The notes below the pieces were generated by a model. It was not told the DNA's origin and did not search any database. It worked only from the letters and a program-made list of their open reading frames with translations. The position numbers were made by a program, and so were the translations under genes. Below are positions 16,341 to 25,330 of a stretch of DNA of 64,000 bases, in pieces (positions within the stretch are counted from its first letter, which is position 1; every line of letters begins with the position of its first letter). Source of the stretch: Actinomadura sp. J1-007. Its GTDB lineage: Bacteria; Actinomycetota; Actinomycetes; Streptosporangiales; Streptosporangiaceae. The stretch spans positions 4,588,001 through 4,652,000 of the forward strand of contig NZ_WING01000001.1 of NCBI RefSeq assembly GCF_009793335.1. Direction: 5' to 3'.

Positions 16341-17906
16341 ATGCCGACGGTCACCTTTCTCGGACACGCCGGAGTGGCGGTCCACGCAGCCGCGTTCCGC
16401 CTGCTCGCGGACCCGTGGCTCGCTCCCACGGGCGCGTTCCTGGGCGCCTGGCACCAGTACCCGAGAAATGATCACCTGGACGTTCCGGCGTTGCTGGACG
16501 CCGACTGGGTCGCGGTCTCGCACGAGCATCTAGATCATTTCGATCCCTGGGTCGTGGCGCGCCTTCCCGAACGGACCAGAATCCTCATTCCGCGCTATCC
16601 GGGACCCGCCTTCAGGGAACGGATGACGGCCGCCGCCGGCTCCAGGCAGGTAATCGAGATAGCGGCGTGGGAGAAATTCCCGCTCGACAATCGGGGGTCC
16701 TGGATCACCGCGATTCCGGAGCTGTCGCCGATGTGCCACGACGCCGCCTTTCTGGTCGTGGCGGACGGGCGCGCCGTTCTGCACTGCAACGACGCGCGCC
16801 TCACCGCCGCGCAGGCGCGCCGCGCCAAGCACCTGGCGGGCGGCCGGCTCGACCTCATGGCGCTCCAGACCTCGGGCGCGTCCTGGCACCCGATCTGCTA
16901 CGAGTACCCGCCCGAGGAGATGGCCGCGGTCTCCATGGGCAAGCGCATCTCCAAGCTCCGCGCGGCGCAGCGGCTCGTCCGGCAGACCGAGCCGGAGCTC
17001 GCCGTGCCGTTCGCCGGGCCGCCCTGCTTCCTGGACGCGGAGGTCGCGCACCTCAACTGGGTGCTGGACCAGGAGGACGGCGCGTTCTGCGACCCGGACA
17101 CGGCCACCGCGTGGCTGCGCGAGCACCTGCCGCGCCAGCGCTGGGACCACTTCCGCCCCGGCGACGCGATCGACCTGGACACCGGGGACGTCGAGCGCGA
17201 CCCGGTGTCGGCGCGGTTCTCGTTCGCCGACGAGGCCCGGCCCGCCTACCTGGAACGCTACGCCGCCGACCGGGCCGAGGCGATCGCGGGCGTGCTCGCC
17301 GGGCACCCCGAGCCCGGTCCCGACCTGTTCCACCGGTTCGTCGCGCACTTCGAGCACCTCGGCGGCCTCAGCGACTACTTCCTCGGCCAGATCGACATGC
17401 TCGTCCGGTTCGAGGTGACCGGGCCGAACGGCGGGATCTGGGACGTGGACTTCTCCCCGGACGGGCTCAAGGCCGGGGAGGCGTCGCCGGGCGCCCGGCC
17501 GCACTACCGGATCACCACGGCCGGGCGGTGGCTGGAGGGCGTGCTCGGCGGCGGGCTCGCGTGGGAGGACCTGCTGATCTCGTTCCGGCTGAGCCTCTAC
17601 CGCGACCCCGACGTCTACAACGACCACCTCGTCGGGCTGCTCAAGCACGCCAACGCGCCCGCGCTGAACGCCGTCGAGGCGTACGAGACGGGCCGCGACG
17701 AGAGCGAGCGCATCCTCGTGGAGTGGGGCGGGCGGTCGTACGACATCCCGCGCTACTGCCCGCACGCGGGCGAGGACCTGTCGATCGGCGCGGTCGTCCA
17801 CGACGGGCAGGTGCACTGCCTCGCGCACAACTTCGCGTTCGACCTGGCCACCGGCTCGTGCCTCAACGCCCGTTCCGGCAACCTCGGCAGCCGCCTGGTG
17901 TCCTGA
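16341..17906 (+). CDS. Metallo-beta-lactamase-fold hydrolase fused to a C-terminal Rieske [2Fe-2S] domain
   Basis: The protein has 521 residues. The N-terminal half is an MBL fold with the metal motif SHEHLDHF (H61, H63, D65, H66). The middle part is helical. The last 70 residues are a Rieske domain: C-P-H-A-G (C473, H475) and C-L-A-H (C493, H496). MBL plus Rieske in one chain recalls CMP-N-acetylneuraminate hydroxylase-like and related proteins, but the Rieske domain is C-terminal here and the substrate is unknown. The start ATG 16341 follows GGAGGG at 11-nt spacing. It stands alone and is followed by a strong terminator. Confidence 0.88.
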   Translation: MPTVTFLGHAGVAVHAAAFRLLADPWLAPTGAFLGAWHQYPRNDHLDVPALLDADWVAVSHEHLDHFDPWVVARLPERTRILIPRYPGPAFRERMTAAAGSRQVIEIAAWEKFPLDNRGSWITAIPELSPMCHDAAFLVVADGRAVLHCNDARLTAAQARRAKHLAGGRLDLMALQTSGASWHPICYEYPPEEMAAVSMGKRISKLRAAQRLVRQTEPELAVPFAGPPCFLDAEVAHLNWVLDQEDGAFCDPDTATAWLREHLPRQRWDHFRPGDAIDLDTGDVERDPVSARFSFADEARPAYLERYAADRAEAIAGVLAGHPEPGPDLFHRFVAHFEHLGGLSDYFLGQIDMLVRFEVTGPNGGIWDVDFSPDGLKAGEASPGARPHYRITTAGRWLEGVLGGGLAWEDLLISFRLSLYRDPDVYNDHLVGLLKHANAPALNAVEAYETGRDESERILVEWGGRSYDIPRYCPHAGEDLSIGAVVHDGQVHCLAHNFAFDLATGSCLNARSGNLGSRLVS

Positions 17907-17919
17907 CGCACCGGGAAGC

Positions 17920-17950
17920 GCGGCCCGGCCGCGCCTCCCGGCCGGGCCGC
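17920..17950 (+). terminator. Hairpin terminator after the MBL/Rieske gene
   Basis: GCGGCCCGGCCG (17920-17931) and CGGCCGGGCCGC (17939-17950) are perfect 12-bp arms around a 7-nt loop, 13 bp after the stop codon. Confidence 0.8.
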
Positions 17951-18027
17951 GGGTGTACCCAGGTGCACCTCGGTCCGGTATCCAGGGCCATGGTCCGCGC
18001 CCCCGCCGCTTCCTAGCGTCAGGGGGC

Positions 18028-19284
18028 ATGACACCCAGACACCTCCGTACCGGCCTGGCCGCGACCGCCGCGGCCTCCGCCGCCGTCTCCGCCCTGGCGG
18101 CGCCGCCCGCGTCCGCCTCCGCGCCTCCCCGCGCCCACTCCGCTCCGTCCGCTCCGTCCGCCCGGCCCGCGGCGCGCGGCGCCGTCGTCTCGGACGAACG
18201 GATCGAGCGGCTGTCCCGCGCCGCGACCGCGCGCCGCCTCGACGACCTCGGCTTCCGCGGGACCCGGCCGCGCTACGGCGTGGACGTGCACCGCGTCGTC
18301 TACCGCACGGTCACCGGGCGCGGGGCGCCGACGACCGCGAGCGGCCTGGTCGTGCTGCCGCGGGGCGGGCCCCACCGGCTGCGCGCCGTCCAGTACGGGC
18401 ACGGGACGATGGCGTTCCGGGGCGACACCGGGACCATGGACCCGACCAGCAGGGACCGGGGCGCGGCGGCGATGTTCGCGGGCGCGGGGTTCGCGGGCGT
18501 CGCCCCCGACTACCTCGGCCTCGGCCTCGGCCCGGGCCGGCACCCGTACATGGACGTCGCGACGGAGACGAGCGCGTCGGTCGACATGCTGCGCGCCGCG
18601 CGCACGGTGGTGGCGCGGGGGCACCGCGCGCTCGACCGGCGGGTGTTCGTCACGGGGTTCTCGCAGGGCGGGCACGCCGCGATGGCGCTCGGCCGCGCGT
18701 TGCAGGGCGGCGCCGACCGGAACCTCGCGCTCGCGGCGCTGGCCCCGGTCAGCGGCCCGTACGAGCTCGGCCGCGCGCAGATCCCCGACAGCCTGGACGG
18801 CACGTCGCTCGACCCGAAGGAGGTCAACTTCTACTTCGGCTACTGGCTCACCGCCGCGAACCGCACGAACCGCTTCTACCGCGACCCGTCCGAGGTGTTC
18901 CGCGCGCCGTACGACAAGACGATCCCGCGCCTGTTCGACGGGAAGCACCAGGAGGCCGAGATCTTCAAGGGCCTGCCGGACGGCCCGAGCGACATGCTCA
19001 CCCCGCGCGCCGCCCAGTGGATGCGGCATCCGTCCGGCGCGCTGCTGCGCGCGGTGCGCGCGGGCGACGGGGTGTGCGAGGGGTGGACCCCGAAGGCGCC
19101 CGTACGGCTCTACACCGCCCGCCGCGACCGGGACGTGACGACGCGCAACGCCGCGCTGTGCCGCGAGTCGCTGCGGGCGCGCGGCGTGGACGCGCCCATC
19201 GTCGACCTCGGCGACCTCGACCACATGGCGTCCGGGGTCGCGGCCATGCCGGACGTGCTGCGCTGGTTCCAGAGCGTGCGCTGA
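18028..19284 (+). CDS. Secreted lipase-like alpha/beta hydrolase
   Basis: The protein has 418 residues. The N-terminus has RHLRTG followed by an Ala-rich hydrophobic run and an 'ASA' type cleavage region, consistent with a Sec signal peptide. A low-complexity Ala/Pro/Ser spacer follows. The mature domain shows the nucleophile motif GFSQGG (Ser at about 212), a C-terminal Asp candidate in TARRDRDV and the His candidate in GDLDHMASG. It resembles actinobacterial secretory lipases of the LIP family. The start ATG 18028 is supported by AGGGGG. The gene is monocistronic, with terminators on both sides. Confidence 0.87.
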   Translation: MTPRHLRTGLAATAAASAAVSALAAPPASASAPPRAHSAPSAPSARPAARGAVVSDERIERLSRAATARRLDDLGFRGTRPRYGVDVHRVVYRTVTGRGAPTTASGLVVLPRGGPHRLRAVQYGHGTMAFRGDTGTMDPTSRDRGAAAMFAGAGFAGVAPDYLGLGLGPGRHPYMDVATETSASVDMLRAARTVVARGHRALDRRVFVTGFSQGGHAAMALGRALQGGADRNLALAALAPVSGPYELGRAQIPDSLDGTSLDPKEVNFYFGYWLTAANRTNRFYRDPSEVFRAPYDKTIPRLFDGKHQEAEIFKGLPDGPSDMLTPRAAQWMRHPSGALLRAVRAGDGVCEGWTPKAPVRLYTARRDRDVTTRNAALCRESLRARGVDAPIVDLGDLDHMASGVAAMPDVLRWFQSVR

Positions 19285-19292
19285 CGGCGCGT

Positions 19293-19336
19293 CCTGCGGA
19301 ACGGCCCCGCCGGGGAGCGCGGGGCCGTTCCGCAGG
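19293..19336 (+). terminator. Strong hairpin terminator after the secreted hydrolase
   Basis: CCTGCGGAACGGCCCC (19293-19308) and its exact complement (19321-19336) form a 16-bp perfect stem with a 12-nt loop, 8 bp after the stop codon. This is one of the strongest hairpins in the window. Confidence 0.85.
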
Positions 19337-19421
19337 CGGCGGAGCCCCCGGTCCGGTTCTCGGAGCGGTCCGCGCACATGCTACGTTTGCCCTGCTTGTT
19401 CGGGGTTGAAAGGGTCGGTGC

Positions 19422-19577
19422 GTGGACCGCAAGAGGCTCGGCCTGCTGGCCGTCGCGTTCGTACTGATCGTCGGGGTGATGGAGATCCTCGCCCTCAGGC
19501 TGGGGTCGCTGGAGTTCCCGGTGCAGGACGGCAAGGCCGACCGCAGCGCGGTCGCCGACCATCCCGACGGCACCTGA
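19422..19577 (+). CDS. 51-residue single-pass membrane peptide
   Basis: A GTG start at 19422 opens a 51-codon frame: MDRKRLGLLAV, a hydrophobic segment (about 6-27), then a short polar tail rich in Asp ending HPDGT. Positive-inside residues at the N-terminus fit an N-in single-pass protein. Codon use is typical of the genome (third positions G/C). AAGGG lies upstream, and a TANNNT element (TACGTT, about 19382-19387) could be the -10. It lies between two oppositely transcribed genes and points into the end of the exopolysaccharide cluster. I do not recognise a family. Confidence 0.6.
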   Translation: MDRKRLGLLAVAFVLIVGVMEILALRLGSLEFPVQDGKADRSAVADHPDGT

Positions 19578-19629
19578 CCTTCCCCCGCCGGCCCCCTCCG
19601 GCGCCCGTTCCGCCGGAACGCCCGGCGGC

Positions 19630-20529
19630 TCAGCGCGCCCCGTTCCGGGCCTTCATGATCTGCTGGAGGCCGGGCGCGTCCGCGAGGGTCGGGCACGCCC
19701 ACTCGCCCTGGCGGCCCCACGAGTACGAGACGTCCATCATCGGCCGCGGCGTGAGCTTGTCCCAGCGGCTCAGGAGCTGGCGGAGCTGCTCCTCGGTCGG
19801 CAGCCAGTACTGCCGCTCGCCCTTGGAGCAGCCCTGCCCGAACGTCTGGAACACCGGCACCACCGCCTCGCGCGGAATGCCCGCGTCGTCGGCCATCCGC
19901 ACCATCCGGTCGATCGCGTCGATGTCGCAGTCGGGCCGCGCCTTCGCCGCCCCCTTGCACGGGTACGGGTCGAGGCCGACGAGATCGACGTTCACCTTGG
20001 CGGGCGTCACCGGGCCCATCGGCCAGTCGGTCAGCGAGACGAACGAGATCTGGCCGGGCGCGTTCCGCTCGATGTAGTCGGCGCGGCGGCGGATCTCCTG
20101 CGCGACGCGCGGGCACTCGCGCGGGTTGGGCTCGTCGGACAGGTACCAGCCGTACACCTTGGGGTGGCGGGCGAGGCGCCGTACCGCGTCGGTGAACGCG
20201 TCGTAGGGCAGCTCGAACGCGCCGCAGGTGAAGTTGCCGACCCACAGCAGCGCGCGCATCCCGTCGGGGACGCCGTTCACCAGCGCGTCGTCGGGCTTGA
20301 CGTCGACGAGGTCGTAGCCGAGCTCGCGCAGCCTCGGGTAGTCGGACGGCTGCGTGTTCAGCGCGATGTGCAGGGTCGCGCCCTGCTTCGCCGCCGGGCC
20401 GCCCGGCGTGGCGAGCGGCCCGTGGTACGGCTCGTACCCGCCGGAGGAGTCGCGCTGGACATAGAACAGGAACCCCACGACCACGGCGATCGTGACCGCG
20501 ACCGCGGAGATCTTGAAGCGCACGTCCAT
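19630..20529 (-). CDS. Membrane-anchored glycoside-hydrolase-like protein of the exopolysaccharide cluster
   Basis: The protein has 299 residues: an N-terminal membrane anchor (about 6-24), a short Gly/Pro linker, then a TIM-barrel-like domain. Features are consistent with a GH-type fold: WYLSDEP (a Glu/Asp pair where catalytic acids often lie), VDLVGLDPYPC and several paired Cys. It is not clearly any one GH family. Last gene of the leftward exopolysaccharide operon, starting 28 bp after the sugar transferase stop, so it may trim or release the polymer outside the membrane (inference). Confidence 0.7.
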   Translation of the reverse strand: MDVRFKISAVAVTIAVVVGFLFYVQRDSSGGYEPYHGPLATPGGPAAKQGATLHIALNTQPSDYPRLRELGYDLVDVKPDDALVNGVPDGMRALLWVGNFTCGAFELPYDAFTDAVRRLARHPKVYGWYLSDEPNPRECPRVAQEIRRRADYIERNAPGQISFVSLTDWPMGPVTPAKVNVDLVGLDPYPCKGAAKARPDCDIDAIDRMVRMADDAGIPREAVVPVFQTFGQGCSKGERQYWLPTEEQLRQLLSRWDKLTPRPMMDVSYSWGRQGEWACPTLADAPGLQQIMKARNGAR

Positions 20530-20557
20530 CTGTCCCCCGAGGTTGTGTCGCGTGCGG

Positions 20558-21333
20558 TCAGGCGGCCGAGCCCGGCTCCTCCGCCTCGCCCGCGCGCGAG
20601 ACGACGGGCCCGCCGTCGGGCGACCGGGACGCGGCGCCCTCCCGGACGGTGCCGTCCGCGGCGACCTGGAGCGGAGCGACGGGCAGGCCGAGGATGTGCT
20701 TGACGGTGTCCCACAGCGCGCCCAGCGTGGCCCGCGTGGACGGGTCGCGCAGGTAGACGGCGTCGACCGCGACGCGGGCGGGGACGATCCGCTCGATGTA
20801 GGCGACCAGATCGACCTCCTCCCCGGGGCCGAGCACGTCGAAGTCGCGGAACCGCACCTCCGAGACGCCGGTCAGGCCGGGCCGGTGGTCGAAGATCCAG
20901 CGGCTGCGCGCGTCGTAGTGCACGGCAAGATCGTAGGTCTCCGGGCGCGGACCCACCAGCGTCATCTGGCCGCGCAGCACGTTCACCAGTTGCGGCAGCT
21001 CGTCCAGCGACCACCGCCGCAGCAGCTTGCCGACGCGGGTCAGGCGCGGGTCGCAGTTGGCGGTGACGGTGAGGCCGCCGACGCCCTGGCGCATCGTCCG
21101 GAACTTGTACATCGTGAACGGCCGCCCGCCCTGCCCCACCCGCGTCTGCCGGAACACCCCGGGCCCGGGGCTCGACAGCCGGACCAGGAGGTAGACCAGC
21201 AGCAGCGGGACGCTGAGCAGCACGAGCCCGGCGAGCGCCCCGCCACGTCCAGCGCGCGGCGCGCGGCGGACGGGGGGACGCCGTCGGACGGGTCGACCGG
21301 GCGGGTCGGCAGCGCGTCGTCGTGCTCGGGCAC
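20558..21333 (-). CDS. Sugar-phosphate transferase (polyprenyl-phosphate type), one apparent frameshift
   Basis: This enzyme loads the first sugar phosphate onto the lipid carrier. From GTG 21333 the frame reads MPEHDDALPTRPVD to about 21240, where one missing base moves it to the frame with a membrane helix (LVLLSVPLLLVYLLVRL). The conserved bacterial sugar transferase core follows: KFRTMR, TRVGKLLRRWSLDELPQL, VGPRP and RPGLTGVSEV. There is only one membrane helix, so it is the short PglC/WcaJ-C type rather than the five-helix type. The C-terminal tail (about 40 residues) is acidic and disordered. It begins 6 nt after the flippase stop. Confidence 0.88.
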
Positions 21334-21339
21334 GGGAGG

Positions 21340-22659
21340 TCACCCCTTGTCGTTGACGTGCCGGGAGTCCGTGCCGTCCTCCCGGTCCCGGACGTGCCGG
21401 AACCAGGCCAGCAGCGCCGCCGTGGTGGCGACGAACGAGACGGACGTGGCGATCGCGGCGCCGGTCGCGCCGTGCGCGGGGATCAGCAGCGCCCCGGCGA
21501 CCACGACGACCGCGAGCCCGATGCCCTGGCCGGCGGACGCGGCGCCGGGCCGTCCGACGCCGTACAGGTAGGCCATGACCAGCCCGGTGACGCCGAACGT
21601 GACGACGCCCGCGAGCCGGATGTAGGTGGGCACGACCGCGTCGCCGAACACGTCCCCGAACACCCAGGGCAGCGCCGTCCCGGCGATCAGCGCGAGCGGG
21701 AGGGCCGCCGCCGCCGACACCGCGAGGGCGGGCAGGATCAGCCGGGCCGTGCGGCGCGTGGCGGTGGCGCGGTCCTCCTTGGCGAAGTCGGGGTACAGGA
21801 CGTAGTTGACGGCGAGGCCGGGAAGCTGCACCAGCTCGGCGAACTTGCTGGCGACCGTGTAGACGCCGAGCACCTTCGGGCCCGCGAGCGCGCCGAGCAG
21901 CGCCATGTCGAAGCGGAGCTGGAGCAGGTCGATGAGCTGGCCGGCGTACCCGCGGAACCCGTACCCGGTGATGCGCAGGCCGAGCCGCCGGTCGGGCCGG
22001 CCCCACCCGGCGAAGAACCCGCGCCGCGCGAGCCGCCGCGCGATCCACGCGGCGGCGGCGACGTCGGCGAGGACCAGGCCGGTGATCAGCGCGCCGGGCC
22101 CGTACCAGCCGGTGAGGATGACCAGGTAGATCGGCAGGAACACGAACTCCTCGACGGCGATGGCGAGGCTCGCGCCGTGCGGGTCGTCGGTCCCCTGGAG
22201 CAGCCCCTTGCCGACCGACACGAACCCCTGGGTGAACGAGGGGACGGCGGCGGCGAGCGTCACCCAGATCCCGAACGACTTGAAGAACACCACGTACATC
22301 AGGGGGCTGAGGGCGAGCCAGCCGGCGCCTCCGGCGACCGCGCCCGCGACGGTCAGCCAGGCGAGGGTCGGCCGCACGACCGACTGGTCCTCCTCGCCGC
22401 GGGCGAGGAAGTACGGAGCGGCGCCGGGCAGGCCGCCGTTGGAGAGCTGGCAGAGCAGGCCGGGCAGGATCCGCACGAGGGTGAACGCGCCGACGAGCTT
22501 CGGCCCGCCGATCCGCGCCACCATGATCGTCGCGATGCCGAGGGAGGCGAGCGCGCCGACCCGTCCGGCCATGTTGCCGGCGACGAGCGCGAGCAGCCGG
22601 CGGCGCAGCCGCCCGGCGTCGTCGGGCGCGGCGGCGGGCGACTCCCGGGTGCCGGTCAT
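21340..22659 (-). CDS. Polysaccharide flippase (Wzx/MATE-like, oligosaccharide exporter)
   Basis: The protein has 439 residues and about 12-14 hydrophobic segments across its length, starting with GNMAGRVGALASLGIATIMV. This is typical of the polysaccharide biosynthesis / MurJ-Wzx superfamily that flips lipid-linked repeat units across the membrane. The ATG at 22659 is preceded by GGAGGCGG and overlaps the end of the polymerase gene by 4 bp. The frame is intact. Confidence 0.9.
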   Translation of the reverse strand: MTGTRESPAAAPDDAGRLRRRLLALVAGNMAGRVGALASLGIATIMVARIGGPKLVGAFTLVRILPGLLCQLSNGGLPGAAPYFLARGEEDQSVVRPTLAWLTVAGAVAGGAGWLALSPLMYVVFFKSFGIWVTLAAAVPSFTQGFVSVGKGLLQGTDDPHGASLAIAVEEFVFLPIYLVILTGWYGPGALITGLVLADVAAAAWIARRLARRGFFAGWGRPDRRLGLRITGYGFRGYAGQLIDLLQLRFDMALLGALAGPKVLGVYTVASKFAELVQLPGLAVNYVLYPDFAKEDRATATRRTARLILPALAVSAAAALPLALIAGTALPWVFGDVFGDAVVPTYIRLAGVVTFGVTGLVMAYLYGVGRPGAASAGQGIGLAVVVVAGALLIPAHGATGAAIATSVSFVATTAALLAWFRHVRDREDGTDSRHVNDKG

Positions 22660-24014
22660 GCGCCCGCCTCCGCGTCGCGGCGCCCGAACAGGTCCAGCGC
22701 GGCGATCAGCCCGAAGAACGCCCAGCCGTGCCGGTAGTGCAGCGTCTCGTAGAACAGCCCGGAGATGAGGAACACCGCGACGAGCGCCCCGAACAGCTCG
22801 GGCCGGGGGACGAGCCGCGCGTACTCGCCCGTCAGGTTGTCGCGGCGCGCGATCCGCACGCATTTCAGCAGCAGCACGAAGACGAGGACGATGAGCGCGA
22901 CACCGCCGAGGAAGCCGCGTTCGAGGACGGCGGCGATGTAGTCGTTGTGGGCCTCGCGGACGTAGGTCTCCTGGTTCGCGCGCATCGCCGACTCGGTCTG
23001 GCCGGGCCCGATGCCCCACGGGTGCGTCTGCTCCTCGATCATCGTGACGGTGGTGGCGAGGACGGTGCTGCGCGACTCGGTGCTCTCCCCGGTGGTGCGT
23101 CCGATCGAGTCGCGCAGGATCGGCGACGCCTCGCTCGCCCGGTCGAGGTACGGCTGCACGTCGATCTGGCTCAGCGCGGCGACGCCGCCGCCCCCGACGA
23201 CCGCGGCGAGCGCGCCGGCCGCGACCGCGTGGTGGGCCTTGCCCTCGCGGAACAGCCGGAACAGGTAGCCCAGCAGGATCGCCGCGCCGAGCGCGAGCGC
23301 GCCCCCGTTCGACCCGGTGAGGACCTCGGCGGCGAGCAGGATCCCGCACACCGCGTACCGCTGCCAGGCTCTCTCGGGCCAGCGCGTCGCGCGGGTGATG
23401 AAGAAGACGCAGATGAACCAGTTGGACGCGTAGTTGGCGTCGCCGAACGTGAACATCGCGCGCTCGCCGTCGATCTGCTTGCCCGACAGCGTGTCGTTCC
23501 CGGCGACGAACCCGGCGATCATGACCAGGGCGTAGAACGTGCCGACGACCGTCCAGGCGCGCAGCGCGACGCGCAGCAGCCGGGCGTCGCGGCCGAGGTT
23601 GGCGACGCTGACGCCCCACAGCAGCACGAACAGGTCCTTGATCAGGGTCAGCGCGCCCGCGTCGTTGACCAGCGCGGCCACGCCCCCCGCGATGATCGTC
23701 AGCAGTGTCGGGACGAGGAACGGCCAGCGCACGGGCGCCCGCCGCGTCGCCGCCCACAGCAGCGTCACGGTCACGACGGCGACCAGCACGAGGTCGGGCA
23801 GCCCGGTGTTGCCGGGGCCGGGGCCCAGCCCGAACGGCTGGAGCATGGGCAGCGAGGCGATCCCGGCGACCAGCGCGACGGCGGCGACCGGCCACCGGCG
23901 CCGCGGCGCGGGCCCGCCCGGGGCGGGCCCGGCGGACCGTTCCGCGCCGTCGCGCGGGGGCGCGGACGGCCGCGGCGGCGCCTGCGGCGGGACGGCCTTG
24001 GTGGTCGCGGTCAT
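22656..24014 (-). CDS. O-antigen polymerase/ligase family membrane protein
   Basis: The protein has 452 residues. After a Pro-rich cytoplasmic N-terminus (about 40 residues) come 10-12 hydrophobic segments. A long outer loop contains PWGIGPGQTE and the Wzy_C-type signature REAHNDYIAAVLERGFLGG. Such proteins polymerise or transfer lipid-linked glycans outside the membrane. The ATG at 24014 is preceded by AGGGAG. The frame is intact; its position between glycosyltransferase and flippase supports a Wzx/Wzy pathway. Confidence 0.9.
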   Translation of the reverse strand: MTATTKAVPPQAPPRPSAPPRDGAERSAGPAPGGPAPRRRWPVAAVALVAGIASLPMLQPFGLGPGPGNTGLPDLVLVAVVTVTLLWAATRRAPVRWPFLVPTLLTIIAGGVAALVNDAGALTLIKDLFVLLWGVSVANLGRDARLLRVALRAWTVVGTFYALVMIAGFVAGNDTLSGKQIDGERAMFTFGDANYASNWFICVFFITRATRWPERAWQRYAVCGILLAAEVLTGSNGGALALGAAILLGYLFRLFREGKAHHAVAAGALAAVVGGGGVAALSQIDVQPYLDRASEASPILRDSIGRTTGESTESRSTVLATTVTMIEEQTHPWGIGPGQTESAMRANQETYVREAHNDYIAAVLERGFLGGVALIVLVFVLLLKCVRIARRDNLTGEYARLVPRPELFGALVAVFLISGLFYETLHYRHGWAFFGLIAALDLFGRRDAEAGA

Positions 24015-24043
24015 GGGCTCCCTGCTCCCTGCTTCCTGCTCCG

Positions 24044-25323
24044 TCAGCGCCGGTGGGGCCGGTGGGGCCGCTGCGAGTCGCCCCGGTAGGTCTCGTCGAG
24101 CTGGGCGCCGAGGTAGCCGGGCGAGAACCAGTCCCCGACCCGCGCGCGGGCCCGTTCGGCCATGCGGGCGGCGGCGGCCGGGTCGTCCAGCAGGTGCGTG
24201 ATCGCGGTGGCGAGCGCCCGGTCGTCCTGCGGCGGGACGAGCACGCCCGTCTCGCCGGTCAGCACGAGGTCCTGGTTGGACGGGACGGCGGTCGCGACGA
24301 GCGGGATCCCCGCGCCGATCGCCTCGACCAGCACGCACGGCAGCCCCTCCCAGCGGCTCGCCATCGCCATCAGGTCGAACGCGGGCAGCACGTCGGCGAC
24401 GTCGTCGCGGTGGCCGAGCCACCGCATCCGCTCGCCGACGCCGAGCCTGCGCGTCAGCCGCTCCAGCTCCTCCGCCATCGTGCCGCCGCCGACCCACAGC
24501 CCGAACACGTCGTCGGGCAGCCGCGCGATCGCGCGGGCGAAGATCTCCGGGCCCTTCTGGAACGTGAGCCGCCCGATCGAGCCGACGACCTTCACGCCGA
24601 GCGGCAGGTCGAGGCGGCGGCGCGCCTGCGCGCGGGACCCGGGCGCGGTCGCGTACGCGGCGACGTCCACGGCGGGCCACGACAGCCGGACCCGTTCGGG
24701 GAGGCGAGGCCGAGCCGCAGCGCGGTCGTCACCGTCTCCGACCCGATCGCGAGGAACGCGTCGGTGTGCTTGGCGGCGATCCGTTCCAGCCCGATGTAGG
24801 CGCGCCGCCGCGGCCACGACTGGAACTCGTTGAACGGGAACCCGTGCCAGGTGTGCACGATGCGCGGCACGCCCGCGCGCGCGGCGGCGACGCGCCCGAT
24901 GACGCCGCCCTTCGCGCTGTGGGTGTGCACGACGTCGTACCGGCCCTCGGCGAGGACGCGGGTGAGGGCGCGCAGCGCGGCGAGGTCGTCGCGCGGCGAG
25001 ATCTGCGGGACGAGCGGGCGCACCTGGACGATCTCCATCCCCGCCTCGTGCGCGAGGAGGGTGAGGTCGCCGGCCGCGGCGTTCGCGACGGCCTCCTCGC
25101 CGTGCAGCACGTCCGCGCGGGACGGCCCGCCGCCGGAGCCGCCGCTGCCGCCGGAACCGCCGCCGGAGGCGGTGCGGCTGTCGATGCCGACGCCGCCGGT
25201 GATGACGGCCCGCTCGTAGCCGGCGGGCGGCAGGGCGAGCGCGCCGTTCAGCGCGACCTGGCCGGCGCCGCCGTTGAAACGGGTGATCACCGTGGCCACC
25301 CTGAGCTTGCGGGACGGACTCAT
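24044..25323 (-). CDS. Glycosyltransferase family 4, one apparent frameshift
   Basis: The N-terminal GT-B lobe starts at ATG 25323 (RVATVITRFNGGAG). It includes a Gly/Ser-only insertion and HTHSAKGG, VHTWHGFPF. At about 24700-24715 one base is missing; the other frame continues with VDVAAYATAPGS and the donor-binding lobe (GSIGRLTFQKGPEIFARA). It carries the GT4 motif EGLPCVLVEAIGAG and ends at 24044. Corrected length is about 426 residues. It adds a sugar to the lipid-linked repeat unit on the cytoplasmic face. The start lies 7 bp after the epimerase stop. Confidence 0.87.
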
Positions 25324-25330
25324 GAGCACC

